A stretch of 42,030 nucleotides of DNA from Desulfobacteraceae bacterium (GTDB lineage: Bacteria > Desulfobacterota > Desulfobacteria > Desulfobacterales > Desulfobacteraceae), in the NCBI GenBank assembly GCA_004796375.1, contig QZLA01000241.1:1-42030 (forward strand), read 5' to 3'. The stretch's first letter is position 1; each line of letters opens with the position of its first letter. A model generated the notes under the pieces. The model worked only from the letters and a program-made list of their open reading frames with translations, did not search any database and was not told where the DNA came from. Shown here piece by piece: positions 33,139 to 40,703 of the stretch. Position numbers and translations under genes: made by a program.

Positions 33139-33717
33139 ATTTTTTCGGATTCGGGACAGTGCCACGTCTGTGACCCCCAAATAAGATGCTATATGGTATT
33201 GAGGGATGCGCTCAGAAATACCTGGGAAATTTTTTAGAAACCGTTGATACCGTGTTTCCAGAGAATCGAGCAATAGTTCTTTTTCACGGGCTTCCTTGAA
33301 CAGAAACATATATTCGGCATTTTTCCGACCCAGCCGATCCCAACAGGGATGCCTCTGATAAGATGTCTGCATCACCTTATGCGGCAGGACAAGAGTTGTT
33401 GTTTTTTCAAGTGCCTGGATATAAAACCCGCAAGGTGCATTCAACGAGAGAGAATGCATAGATCCGGCAAACTGGTTTTCCATGGCAAAGTGTTTATTAA
33501 ACTCTTTTCCGTCCTGAGTGCTGTAAAAAAAGCGGACCATTCCACGCGTAATAAAGTAAAAATTTTTAGATATCTCACCCGCCTGAATCAAGTATTGATT
33601 TTTTTTAAATTCCCGCTCAGATAGTTGCCGGGAGACATGATTCCATTCCGCTTCAGGAATGTCTGCCATTTGAGTTATCGTCTGCCTGAACTGTTTCAGA
33701 CCCTTTTCATTTGTCAT
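33133..33717 (-). CDS. Crp/Fnr-family transcriptional regulator
   Basis: This 194-residue regulator has an N-terminal cyclic-nucleotide-binding-type beta-roll (~25-125, NQYLIQAGEISKNFYFITRGMVRFFY; GKEFNKHFAMENQFAG) and a C-terminal helix-turn-helix (IPQYHIASYLGVTDVALSRIRKNL) that ends directly after the recognition helix. This short C-terminus and motif are common in Bacteroidetes-like Crp proteins. It lacks the N-terminal Cys cluster of FNR, and the cAMP-contacting residues are not obvious, so its effector is unknown. It converges on the AOR gene with overlapping 3' ends, suggesting it regulates that operon. Composition is AT-rich like its neighbours. Confidence 0.88.
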   Translation of the reverse strand: MTNEKGLKQFRQTITQMADIPEAEWNHVSRQLSEREFKKNQYLIQAGEISKNFYFITRGMVRFFYSTQDGKEFNKHFAMENQFAGSMHSLSLNAPCGFYIQALEKTTTLVLPHKVMQTSYQRHPCWDRLGRKNAEYMFLFKEAREKELLLDSLETRYQRFLKNFPGISERIPQYHIASYLGVTDVALSRIRKNL

Positions 33718-33792
33718 AATTAAACACTCCGATATTGATTCTGGTTTGTAAAAACCAGTCAGGTAAAAGTCAATAAAATTTTAAAGACAACC

Positions 33793-33954
33793 GAATTTGA
33801 TCGAAATAAATTAAAACTACGCAATCATGGTATAACTCATCGCTTTTTTGGAAAAGTGCCCAACCACCAGATGTTGTGGTCTACAAAATCAGTTGAAAAG
33901 CGACTGATGATAGACATAGTCCGGGGTTCTCGATTCCTATATTATTTGCCTCAT
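33793..33954 (+). repeat. Interspersed hairpin repeat, copy C (longest)
   Basis: Left part TTTGATCGAAATAAATTAA...CGCAATCATGGTATAACTCATCGC, hairpin ACCAC/GTGGT around CAGATGTT (33865-33882), then AAAAGCGACTGATGATAGACATAGT and GGGGTTCTCGATTCCTATATTATTTGCCTC. It shares its left part with copy B and its right part with copy A, so it probably shows the full element. It lies upstream of the Crp/Fnr gene. Confidence 0.75.
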
Positions 33955-34039
33955 TTTCATTTAAAATCTCGATGAATTTAAATGATATTTTGGCAATTCA
34001 ATTCTACAGAAATTCAGGTATTGGATAATTCGTCTTAAT

Positions 34040-34074
34040 TGGACACTGATAAAAAATAACGATAACAGTGTCCA
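34040..34074. repeat. Perfect 9-bp inverted repeat
   Basis: TGGACACTG (34040-34048) and CAGTGTCCA (34066-34074) with a 17-base AT-rich spacer and no adjoining T-run. It could be an operator or a remnant of insertion-sequence ends. The remaining bases of the 33955-34121 gap show no gene. Confidence 0.5.
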
Positions 34075-34121
34075 CGTGAAATTAGTCCTCACCGTGGAGA
34101 ACCGCAAAATCAAATTTTTCT

Positions 34122-34295
34122 TCAGGCCATCAGTATCAAGATCTGTTGGTCTGAATTTTTATAAATCGGGGTGGACAACAGAAAAATTTTTATATCTGCT
34201 ATGAGTAGCTTGCCCAGCAATACATCAGCCAGTCCTCTGTCTTTTGAAATCTGGGCCGGAGAGCCTGTATAGACATGAAATTCGCTGCTATACAT
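34122..34295 (-). CDS. Possible small protein or gene remnant, 57 residues
   Basis: An open frame from ATG 34295 reads MYSSEFHVYTGSPAQISKD and continues RGLADVLLGKLLIADIKIFL to a TGA at 34122. Composition is protein-like (mixed hydrophobic and charged), but there is no good ribosome site and no family I recognise. An in-frame TAA lies three codons upstream. It follows the last gene of the osmolyte operon on the same strand, so it may be a translated tail gene or a fragment. Low confidence. Confidence 0.25.
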   Translation of the reverse strand: MYSSEFHVYTGSPAQISKDRGLADVLLGKLLIADIKIFLLSTPIYKNSDQQILILMA

Positions 34296-34401
34296 CACCA
34301 GTTAACAATCCAAATCCAGATGAGTGACAAAGTTTTGAATGAGTTGCTTGAGGAGGACGCCGTCGAAAGCCCATGAATTGGTTAAAAATGGCTCCTTTAT
34401 A

Positions 34402-35415
34402 TTATCTGATATTATACTGGCGTATTGCTTCTGCATTGATCTGATCAAGATCGAGGTCCAGGTCATTTTCCGGTGATACAATAGATGTTTCATGTTTTGT
34501 GGAGCGTCGGCCGGGGTTCGTTGCTGCATAAACCCTCAAGATACAGATAATCTTAATATCCCCATGCTCGGCAATGATATCTGAATCTAAAATCTCTATG
34601 CCCTTGCGCTTAAACTCATTCGACAGCCTGGCATCCACCTTCTGAAATGTCAAAGTGGCAAATTCACCAAATTTTCCAAGTCCTAAAATCCTTGTCAACC
34701 CGGTGTAGTTGTGCTCGCTGTATCGGGTATCGTGACAAACCACAATATATGGCGGATATAGTATTTCCCCCTCTTTGGTCAACGCAGGGTGCTGTGCCCG
34801 GTCAAGCTGGTCTGAAAATCGTCTGGTCTGTTCTTTTGAAAAATTAAGCTCTGTTTTGTAGAAAACAAAAAACATGGGCGGTTCCGTTAATCCAATTGAA
34901 ACACATGTACTGATCCGTGTTCTGGCACCGTAAGGCGTGGGAAAATAGGTGGGGCAATGACTGCGTATGATGTCTTCAGAGTCAAATTTCATCAGGGTTT
35001 TGGAACTGATTTTCTTTTTTCTTCGAAATGCCGCTTTTTTGAATATATTGATATTTCTCGCTGCCTTGGAAAAGAAACCGCTGTCGAGATTCACCCCTTT
35101 GGCAATGCCGTCAGGGTACAGCAGGGTGGCGTTGTCATACTGCATGGCAGAGCGGATCTGGCTCCTGAACAGATGCGGTGTCAAATTGGGCAGCTTGTGA
35201 TATTCAATCCTTTTTTCATCTACATCCTGGTAAATCAGACCGCCCGGTATAAAAATAGCCCCCTTATTGTCATATTTACCAGTAGCGCCTTCTTCATTCG
35301 GGGCAGGCATTTCACCGTTATCTATCATTGAGATCATCTTCCACAAGGTGTTAATCCTGATGGAGATGATCTCCTTGAAAAGCGCATTGCCGATGATGTT
35401 TTTTTTATTTACCAT
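34402..35415 (-). CDS. Unrecognised protein of the osmolyte operon (possible diverged DAC-like fold)
   Basis: This 337-residue protein has no signal or membrane segment, and I do not recognise its family. Seen in it: YDNATLLYPDGIAKGVNLDSG (about 93-113), a very basic stretch (FKKAAFRRKKK, 125-135), then YGARTRISTCVSIG (162-175) followed by a hydrophobic strand MFFVFYKTELNF, a conserved-looking VVCHDTRYSEHNYTG, and an acidic tail (ENDLDLDLDQ). The order D-x-A near 94-96, then G-x-R-x-R near 163-167, then a strand, recalls the DGA and RHR motifs of diadenylate cyclase (DisA_N) domains, but G and H are replaced and an insertion separates them. This is a hypothesis only. It lies 18 bases after the sucrose-phosphorylase-family gene and is the last large gene of the operon. 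Confidence 0.7.
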   Translation of the reverse strand: MVNKKNIIGNALFKEIISIRINTLWKMISMIDNGEMPAPNEEGATGKYDNKGAIFIPGGLIYQDVDEKRIEYHKLPNLTPHLFRSQIRSAMQYDNATLLYPDGIAKGVNLDSGFFSKAARNINIFKKAAFRRKKKISSKTLMKFDSEDIIRSHCPTYFPTPYGARTRISTCVSIGLTEPPMFFVFYKTELNFSKEQTRRFSDQLDRAQHPALTKEGEILYPPYIVVCHDTRYSEHNYTGLTRILGLGKFGEFATLTFQKVDARLSNEFKRKGIEILDSDIIAEHGDIKIICILRVYAATNPGRRSTKHETSIVSPENDLDLDLDQINAEAIRQYNIR

Positions 35416-35433
35416 TTCGCCTGATCATTAAAC

Positions 35434-36882
35434 TCATACAAAATAATCCACTGTTCGTGAAGCCACCGGATCTGTATATGATATCTCTACGCCAAAGGTT
35501 TTTAAATCAATTTTTACCGTTGCCGTATATTTTTTATGGGTCCACTGTAAATGAATCCGGTTGAGTGGTGTTTTCAACACTTTAAATTCCCCTGAAAAGG
35601 CGGGATAACTGTTCCTGAACTCCATCAGTTTTAGCAGTCTTTGAACAACAGGTTTTCGAATGGTTTCCTTAATCTCTTCAAGGGTGTAATTGTGACGGTT
35701 GATGTTTCTTCCCAGCCGGGTCTTTTCTACCAGTTCGATATCATTTTCACCGGCCAGCAGGCCGACATAATACACCTGGGGGATTCCCGGTGAAAAAAAC
35801 TGGACGGCCCGGGCCGCAAGATATGCATTGTCATTACATCCCAAAGCCGAATAATAGGTGCAGTTGATCTGATAAATATCCAGGTTATTGTATTGGGACT
35901 GGGAGTAGATCCGTTTAACATTTGATCCTTTTTCATACAGTTCGTCAATTGTCACTCTAATCTCATCCTCGCTCATAAGATCCTGAACATCAACCACCCC
36001 GATTCCGTCGTGGGTATCCAGGGTCGTGATCTGTTTTCTCGGGCATTTGCGCAGCCATGATTTAAGCCGCTGTCCCGTCCCGCTGTAGAGTGCGTGCAAA
36101 ACCAGCATGGGTAGAGAAAAATCATAACACCAATAACCCTTTCGGGCGAGCTTAGCCTGATATGAATAGTGCTTATGCACTTCCGGCAGAATCTGGGTTT
36201 CAAACGCACCGGCGTAGTCGTCGAACCATGCCAGGTATTCCCAGATTTTGGGTTCAACAAAAAAACAGTCGGTCCCGATCTCGACCGTGGTGTAACCCAC
36301 GGCGTCCAGACGGATCATCTTGGGCCGGCTTCTGGCCAGCCGGATTAAAAAACGTCGCATCACCTCCCGGGTCTTAGGAGATTCGTAATCCAGATCGATC
36401 TGTTCATAATCAAAGGTACACCATATTTTTTCCAGGGTACCGTCCGGCCGCTCCAATGTCAGATAAGGCGGGCGGGGTTTTCGGGTATACACCTTTTCCA
36501 GGTCTTTGTCGTCGATCCAGCCCTCATGGGACAATTTGTCAAAACTCAGGAACATGTCGGCATATTCGCTGTCTGGACCGTTCTGAATATAATCCTGGAA
36601 AAATTCAGACTGCCGCGAAACATGGTTGACCATAAAATCGATGACCAGGTCAAAGTCCTTCCCGATTTTTTCCACATCCACCCAGGTGCCGAATTTCGGA
36701 TCCACTTCATCATAGGTCATCGGGGCAAATCCGCGATCAGCAGAAGATGGATAAAACGGGAGCAGATGGACGCCGCCGATGGCTTTGGACAAATACTTTC
36801 TCAGGACATAATGCAGCTCGGGCAGATTGCCCCCTAAACTGTCCGGATAGGTGATCAGCTGGATTTTATTTTTCAAACTCAT
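35434..36882 (-). CDS. Sucrose phosphorylase family (GH13_18) enzyme
   Basis: This 482-residue cytoplasmic glycoside phosphorylase aligns from end to end, as I remember it, with Bifidobacterium sucrose phosphorylase (KNKIQLITYPDSLGG at the start; NLDIYQINCTYYSALGCND and QFFSPGIPQVYYVGLLAGEND later). Catalytic residues are present: nucleophile D193 (IRLDAVGY), acid/base E234 (ILPEVHKHY) and transition-state D292 (LDTHDGIG). Sucrose phosphorylase splits sucrose with phosphate into glucose-1-phosphate and fructose. Relatives act on glucosylglycerate or glucosylglycerol, which are also osmolytes, so the acceptor is not certain. AAGGAG precedes ATG 36882. It is followed by the unknown protein and preceded, with a 12-base gap, by a PfkB kinase that could phosphorylate the released fructose. 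Confidence 0.9.
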   Translation of the reverse strand: MSLKNKIQLITYPDSLGGNLPELHYVLRKYLSKAIGGVHLLPFYPSSADRGFAPMTYDEVDPKFGTWVDVEKIGKDFDLVIDFMVNHVSRQSEFFQDYIQNGPDSEYADMFLSFDKLSHEGWIDDKDLEKVYTRKPRPPYLTLERPDGTLEKIWCTFDYEQIDLDYESPKTREVMRRFLIRLARSRPKMIRLDAVGYTTVEIGTDCFFVEPKIWEYLAWFDDYAGAFETQILPEVHKHYSYQAKLARKGYWCYDFSLPMLVLHALYSGTGQRLKSWLRKCPRKQITTLDTHDGIGVVDVQDLMSEDEIRVTIDELYEKGSNVKRIYSQSQYNNLDIYQINCTYYSALGCNDNAYLAARAVQFFSPGIPQVYYVGLLAGENDIELVEKTRLGRNINRHNYTLEEIKETIRKPVVQRLLKLMEFRNSYPAFSGEFKVLKTPLNRIHLQWTHKKYTATVKIDLKTFGVEISYTDPVASRTVDYFV

Positions 36883-36894
36883 GAGCGTTGCTCC

Positions 36895-37797
36895 TTAACC
36901 CGCTTCGATCTCTTTTTTCAATGTGGTATAAATAGTAGAATCCCCGGGCGGCAACGCCCCTTTGATACTGCAGATATAGCTCGAAAACCGGCTGGCAAGC
37001 GCCATGGTTTTATTCACAGGCAATCCCTCAAGGCGCCCTGCGACAGCCACCGCTGCATAGGCATCTCCGGCGCCCACTGAGTCTACGAACGGTTTGGGCA
37101 CCATGGCACCGAAATAGGAGAGGTCGTTTTTATCCGCCCATAGACTGCCCATGCTTCCCATGGTCAAAATCACCTCCTTGATGTTATGGCTGTGCATGAG
37201 GTGATGAATGGGTTTTTTCGGGAAGTTCCCATTGGTTTTATTCACAGGAATTGATGTTTTGTCCAGCTCATCAAGATTTAGTTTCAGGATATCACATAGT
37301 GCCATTGAGGATTGAACGGTTTCCCTAGAGTAAGCATTTTTCCTGAGATTGATATCACAGAAAACATCGGTATGGCCAAGGTTAAACCCGGCCAGTTGTT
37401 TAAAAAAATGCCCGCCGTTGGGTGTGCGCTGAATCAAACTTCCAAAATATAGAACATCCGGTTCATTCAATATCAGTTCCGCAACCTTCCCATTAAACTC
37501 GAGGTGGTCCCAGGCAGCATCCGGGGTGATATGAAAAACATGGCCATTATCGGTGACCTGAACCTGCACGGTTCCGGTTTCATGATCGTCATCTTTCTGG
37601 ATATCGTCCGGGTCAAACCCGTGGGATAGAATAAAATCCAATATGTTCTGCCCCATTGAATCCCGTCCGATCCGGGATACGAATTGAACGGGAAACCCCA
37701 GTTTTTTAAGGTGATAAGCAAAATTGAACGGTGCACCGCCGATCACCATTCCATCCGGAAAAATATCAAACAGGACTTCGCCTAAAACAACAATCAT
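36895..37797 (-). CDS. PfkB-family carbohydrate kinase, probably fructokinase
   Basis: This 300-residue ribokinase-superfamily sugar kinase starts MIVVLGEVLFDIFPDG, has the sugar-binding GGAPFNFAYHLKKLGFPVQFVSRIGRD, and ends with the catalytic-Asp motif DSVGAGDAYAAVAVAGRLEG. I prefer ATG 37797, because GAGAGG lies nine bases before it; the ATG at 37806 abuts that ribosome site. The GGAPFN/A motif is typical of fructokinases and related enzymes. Position between the M42 hydrolase and the sucrose-phosphorylase gene suggests it phosphorylates the fructose that enzyme releases; substrate assignment is inference. Confidence 0.88.
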   Translation of the reverse strand: MIVVLGEVLFDIFPDGMVIGGAPFNFAYHLKKLGFPVQFVSRIGRDSMGQNILDFILSHGFDPDDIQKDDDHETGTVQVQVTDNGHVFHITPDAAWDHLEFNGKVAELILNEPDVLYFGSLIQRTPNGGHFFKQLAGFNLGHTDVFCDINLRKNAYSRETVQSSMALCDILKLNLDELDKTSIPVNKTNGNFPKKPIHHLMHSHNIKEVILTMGSMGSLWADKNDLSYFGAMVPKPFVDSVGAGDAYAAVAVAGRLEGLPVNKTMALASRFSSYICSIKGALPPGDSTIYTTLKKEIEAG

Positions 37798-37821
37798 TAT
37801 ATTCATCCTCTCTACTGACTT

Positions 37822-38946
37822 TTAAGTTTCAATATTGATGGTATCCCGTGTCGGCTGACTCGGGAACCCGTTGATTGGCCCCAGATCCTTCTCATCCCTT
37901 CGGAACGTGGGATCGCTTTCCATATACGCCAGTATCAATGCTTGGGTTTGTGTGAGGGTATCAATATGGGTGCGTTCATATCCATGGGAGGCGTCCACGC
38001 CGAATCCAACCAGGGCTGTTCTGATATCACTGCCGGCCTCAATGGCTGAGGCTGAATCAGACCGGTAAAACTCAAACAGGTCTTTTTTATAGACGATGTT
38101 ATTTTGGATACACAATTCGGTCAGCTTTTTATTCAGATGGTAATCAAAGGGACCGGACTGATCCATCATGACCAGGGAAGTCGCGTGTTCCGACGAGTTC
38201 TGACCGGTTGCGGTCATGGCACTGTCAATCACCACCATTTCGGTGATATCATTGTATAAGACCTCAGTTGCGCCCACCCCGATCTCCTCATTGATCGTAA
38301 ACAGCAAGTGACAGTCAACAGGCAGTGTCCGTCCACTCTCTTGAATCTTCCGGGCAGCGGAAAGCAGTATGGCCGCGCCGGCTTTATTATCCAGGTGGCG
38401 TGCATTTAAAAAACCGGTATCACATATTTCAGGACAGGAATCCACGGCAACGAAGTTACCGGGTTCGAATCCAATGGCGGATAAACCGGACACATCGTGG
38501 CACTGTTCATCCACCCGGACCTCGACCTGGTCCCAAGAGACAGGCTGGGTATCAATCTTATTACCGAATACATGCCCCGAGGCTTTCAACGGAAGAATGG
38601 TGCCCCGGCATTGGCCTTGGTCTGTGAATACCGTGACTCGGGCCCCTTCGGCGAACCGGCTGGACCAGGTTCCGATGGGGCGAATCGCGAGCCTGCCGTT
38701 GGTTTTTAATCGGCTGACCATGGCCCCCAGAGTGTCCAGATGGACGCACACGGCTTTATCCTGGATGCTCCGCTCCCCTGAAAGGGTTGCCCGGATCGCC
38801 CCCCTCCGGGTGACATTATAAGAAATTTCAAGGCGATCAAGTTCATCGCAGACATAGTGTACGATCTGATCCGTATATCCAGACGGGCTGGGAATCTGCA
38901 GCATGGTAATCAACTGGTCCATTAAATAGAAATGATTGTCTTTCAT
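37822..38946 (-). CDS. M42-family hydrolase of the NAGGN osmolyte system
   Basis: This 374-residue cytoplasmic co-catalytic metallo-aminopeptidase relative has ligand motifs VCVHLDTLGAMV, HLDNKAG, INEEIGVGATE, VVIDSAM and a late SHGYERTHIDT. The sequence starts LITMLQIPSPSGYTDQIV, as in the M42 member of the conserved trio found with N-acetylglutaminylglutamine amide synthesis genes. It may recycle the osmolyte or trim a precursor; its exact reaction is not established. The start ATG 38946 has only a weak AAGAAAG upstream. It lies 12 bases after the synthetase gene and 24 bases before the kinase. Confidence 0.9.
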   Translation of the reverse strand: MKDNHFYLMDQLITMLQIPSPSGYTDQIVHYVCDELDRLEISYNVTRRGAIRATLSGERSIQDKAVCVHLDTLGAMVSRLKTNGRLAIRPIGTWSSRFAEGARVTVFTDQGQCRGTILPLKASGHVFGNKIDTQPVSWDQVEVRVDEQCHDVSGLSAIGFEPGNFVAVDSCPEICDTGFLNARHLDNKAGAAILLSAARKIQESGRTLPVDCHLLFTINEEIGVGATEVLYNDITEMVVIDSAMTATGQNSSEHATSLVMMDQSGPFDYHLNKKLTELCIQNNIVYKKDLFEFYRSDSASAIEAGSDIRTALVGFGVDASHGYERTHIDTLTQTQALILAYMESDPTFRRDEKDLGPINGFPSQPTRDTINIET

Positions 38947-38958
38947 GGGGTATCTTTC

Positions 38959-40692
38959 TTATACGGTTTCAGGAAAAAGCAGATCGATGAACCGCTCAGC
39001 CGTTGGCTGGGGTTCATGGTTAGCCAGACCCGGCCGCTCATTGGCTTCGATGAAATAATAGCTGTCTGAGGTGATCTCGGGAACGATGAAGTCAAGCCCG
39101 GTTACCGGTATGTCAATGGTTTTGCTGACAGTAACTGCCGCTTTTTTCAGGGTGTCCGAAAGGTCCGCGGTGACATCGTGTATGGTCCCGCCGGTATGGA
39201 GATTGGCTGTTTTCCTTACGATCAATGATTTGTCTTTTTCAAGAATGGTATCGTAATCATATCCTTCTTTTTTCAAACATCTCAACGTCTCTTCATCATC
39301 CGGAATGCGGCTCTCTCCGCCCGTAGCCGCCATCCGCCTGCGGTTGTGGTTCTGTATGAGATCACGGATGGTATGATTGCCGGTGCCGATCACAGCCGGA
39401 GGTGTTCTGACAGCAGCAGCCACCACTTTATGGTCAATAACGATAATCCTGAGATCCTGTCCCTGGACAAACTCTTCAATCAGGACATCGGAACAGATTC
39501 TTTTGGCTTTTTCCACGGCATTTTTGAGTTCATCGGTATCGGAGATATCCACACTGATGCCGGTGCCCTGCTCTCCCCGGGCCGGTTTGACCACCACACG
39601 GCCGACCTGGCGCAAAAAGTCCATGGAGATGTCTTCTTCGGTGTGTTTGATCTGGCGGGGGGCTGTGACGCCTGCCTTCTGCACCAGATTCCGGGTGAGC
39701 CGTTTGTCATCGCATTTTGTCATGGCCACGGCGGATGTCATTTCAGACAATGATTCCCGGCAGGAGACCGACCGGCTGCCAAGGGTCAATTTAAACAACC
39801 CGTATTCTGCATCAATGATGTCGGTCATGATCCCTCTTTTCCTGGCCTCATCAACAATCAGCCTGGCATAGGGATTCAGTTTGGACACAACAGCCGAGCC
39901 TGGCGGAACAAACAGGGATTCATTAATGGGATTTTTCCGTTTGATACAGAATGCCGGAATTCGCTGAAACCCCAGCTTTTCGTAGAGACCGATGGCTTGC
40001 TGGTTATCGTGCATGACACTGACATCAATAAAGGCCCGGCCTTTTGTAAAATAGTGTGCCACCAGATGCCGGACAAGGCTGATCCCGACACCCGGCAGTC
40101 CGGCCTGGGGATCAACCGATAGGGACCACAAGCTGGCCCCGTTTTCAGGGTCATTAAACGCCTTGACATGATCAATGCCGGTCACTGTGCCGATAACATG
40201 GTTGTCAGAACGCCGCCGGGCAATAAAATAGGTCCTTAAATTATCCGCATGCTTATCCAGGAGAAAATCAGGCGCAGCGCCTTTCATGCGGCATTTTGAA
40301 TAGATCGCATTGACCTGGTGTGCTTCCTTTTCATTGGACAGCCGGTTGATGGAAAACGCCCGTTCGGATATCTGAGGATTATATCGGTAATCATAATTCC
40401 ATAAACGATAGGTGTGGGATGGATCCAGGAACAGTTTATCCGGTGCCATGGCAATAATAACATGGGGGTCAATCACATATATGGCAATATCCCTGGTATC
40501 ATAACCATACGTGCACATCGCCTCCACGATCTGTTCGTCGGATTCAAACGTGTGACCGAATACCAGACGTCCCCAGCCCATTTCGGTAAACGAATTGGGT
40601 CTCATTCTTTTTGTTTCCGGACTGTCTATCCTTTCCCAGTTTCTCAAGGACTGTCCGTGATTTTTTTCCATTCTGTGTTTTAGTTTGTCCAT
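38959..40692 (-). CDS. ngg: N-acetylglutaminylglutamine synthetase (GNAT + ATP-grasp)
   Basis: This 577-residue bifunctional enzyme makes the dipeptide core of N-acetylglutaminylglutamine amide. The N-terminal half contains a GNAT acetyltransferase domain (~110-260, SLSVDPQAGLPGVGISLVRHLVAHYF; NQQAIGLYEKLGFQRIP). The C-terminal half is an ATP-grasp ligase (~300-575, VVVKPARGEQGTGISVDI; DLRIIVIDHKVVAAAVR; TGLDFIVPEI; FIEANERPGL). This fusion is the hallmark of the acetyltransferase member of the osmolyte trio. GGAG lies seven bases before ATG 40692. It follows the amidotransferase gene with an 11-base gap, the usual order. It acts in the cytoplasm and is usually induced by osmotic stress; the promoter is outside the window. 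Confidence 0.93.
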   Translation of the reverse strand: MDKLKHRMEKNHGQSLRNWERIDSPETKRMRPNSFTEMGWGRLVFGHTFESDEQIVEAMCTYGYDTRDIAIYVIDPHVIIAMAPDKLFLDPSHTYRLWNYDYRYNPQISERAFSINRLSNEKEAHQVNAIYSKCRMKGAAPDFLLDKHADNLRTYFIARRRSDNHVIGTVTGIDHVKAFNDPENGASLWSLSVDPQAGLPGVGISLVRHLVAHYFTKGRAFIDVSVMHDNQQAIGLYEKLGFQRIPAFCIKRKNPINESLFVPPGSAVVSKLNPYARLIVDEARKRGIMTDIIDAEYGLFKLTLGSRSVSCRESLSEMTSAVAMTKCDDKRLTRNLVQKAGVTAPRQIKHTEEDISMDFLRQVGRVVVKPARGEQGTGISVDISDTDELKNAVEKAKRICSDVLIEEFVQGQDLRIIVIDHKVVAAAVRTPPAVIGTGNHTIRDLIQNHNRRRMAATGGESRIPDDEETLRCLKKEGYDYDTILEKDKSLIVRKTANLHTGGTIHDVTADLSDTLKKAAVTVSKTIDIPVTGLDFIVPEITSDSYYFIEANERPGLANHEPQPTAERFIDLLFPETV

Positions 40693-40703
40693 TGAGTCGC
40701 TCC

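Noticed and set aside
25181-33925. CTGATGA in the interspersed repeat as a hammerhead ribozyme core
   Set aside because: GAAA precedes CTGATGA by only a few bases and no stem II with a following GAAA or a cleavage-site stem can be drawn; copy A reads CTGATCT, so the motif is not conserved.
25147-33954. Interspersed repeats as integron attC sites
   Set aside because: No GTTRRRY/RYYYAAC end pair at suitable distance, no integrase gene, and copies A and C share sequence well outside the hairpin.
25147-33954. Repeats as a CRISPR array
   Set aside because: Copies are 1-4 kb apart and diverged, with genes between them; there is no regular spacer arrangement and no cas gene.
34302-34529. 75-codon minus-strand frame overlapping the end of the 337-residue gene
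   Set aside because: Mostly out of frame inside a longer, better supported gene, and without a ribosome site; only its last third is outside and shows no domain.
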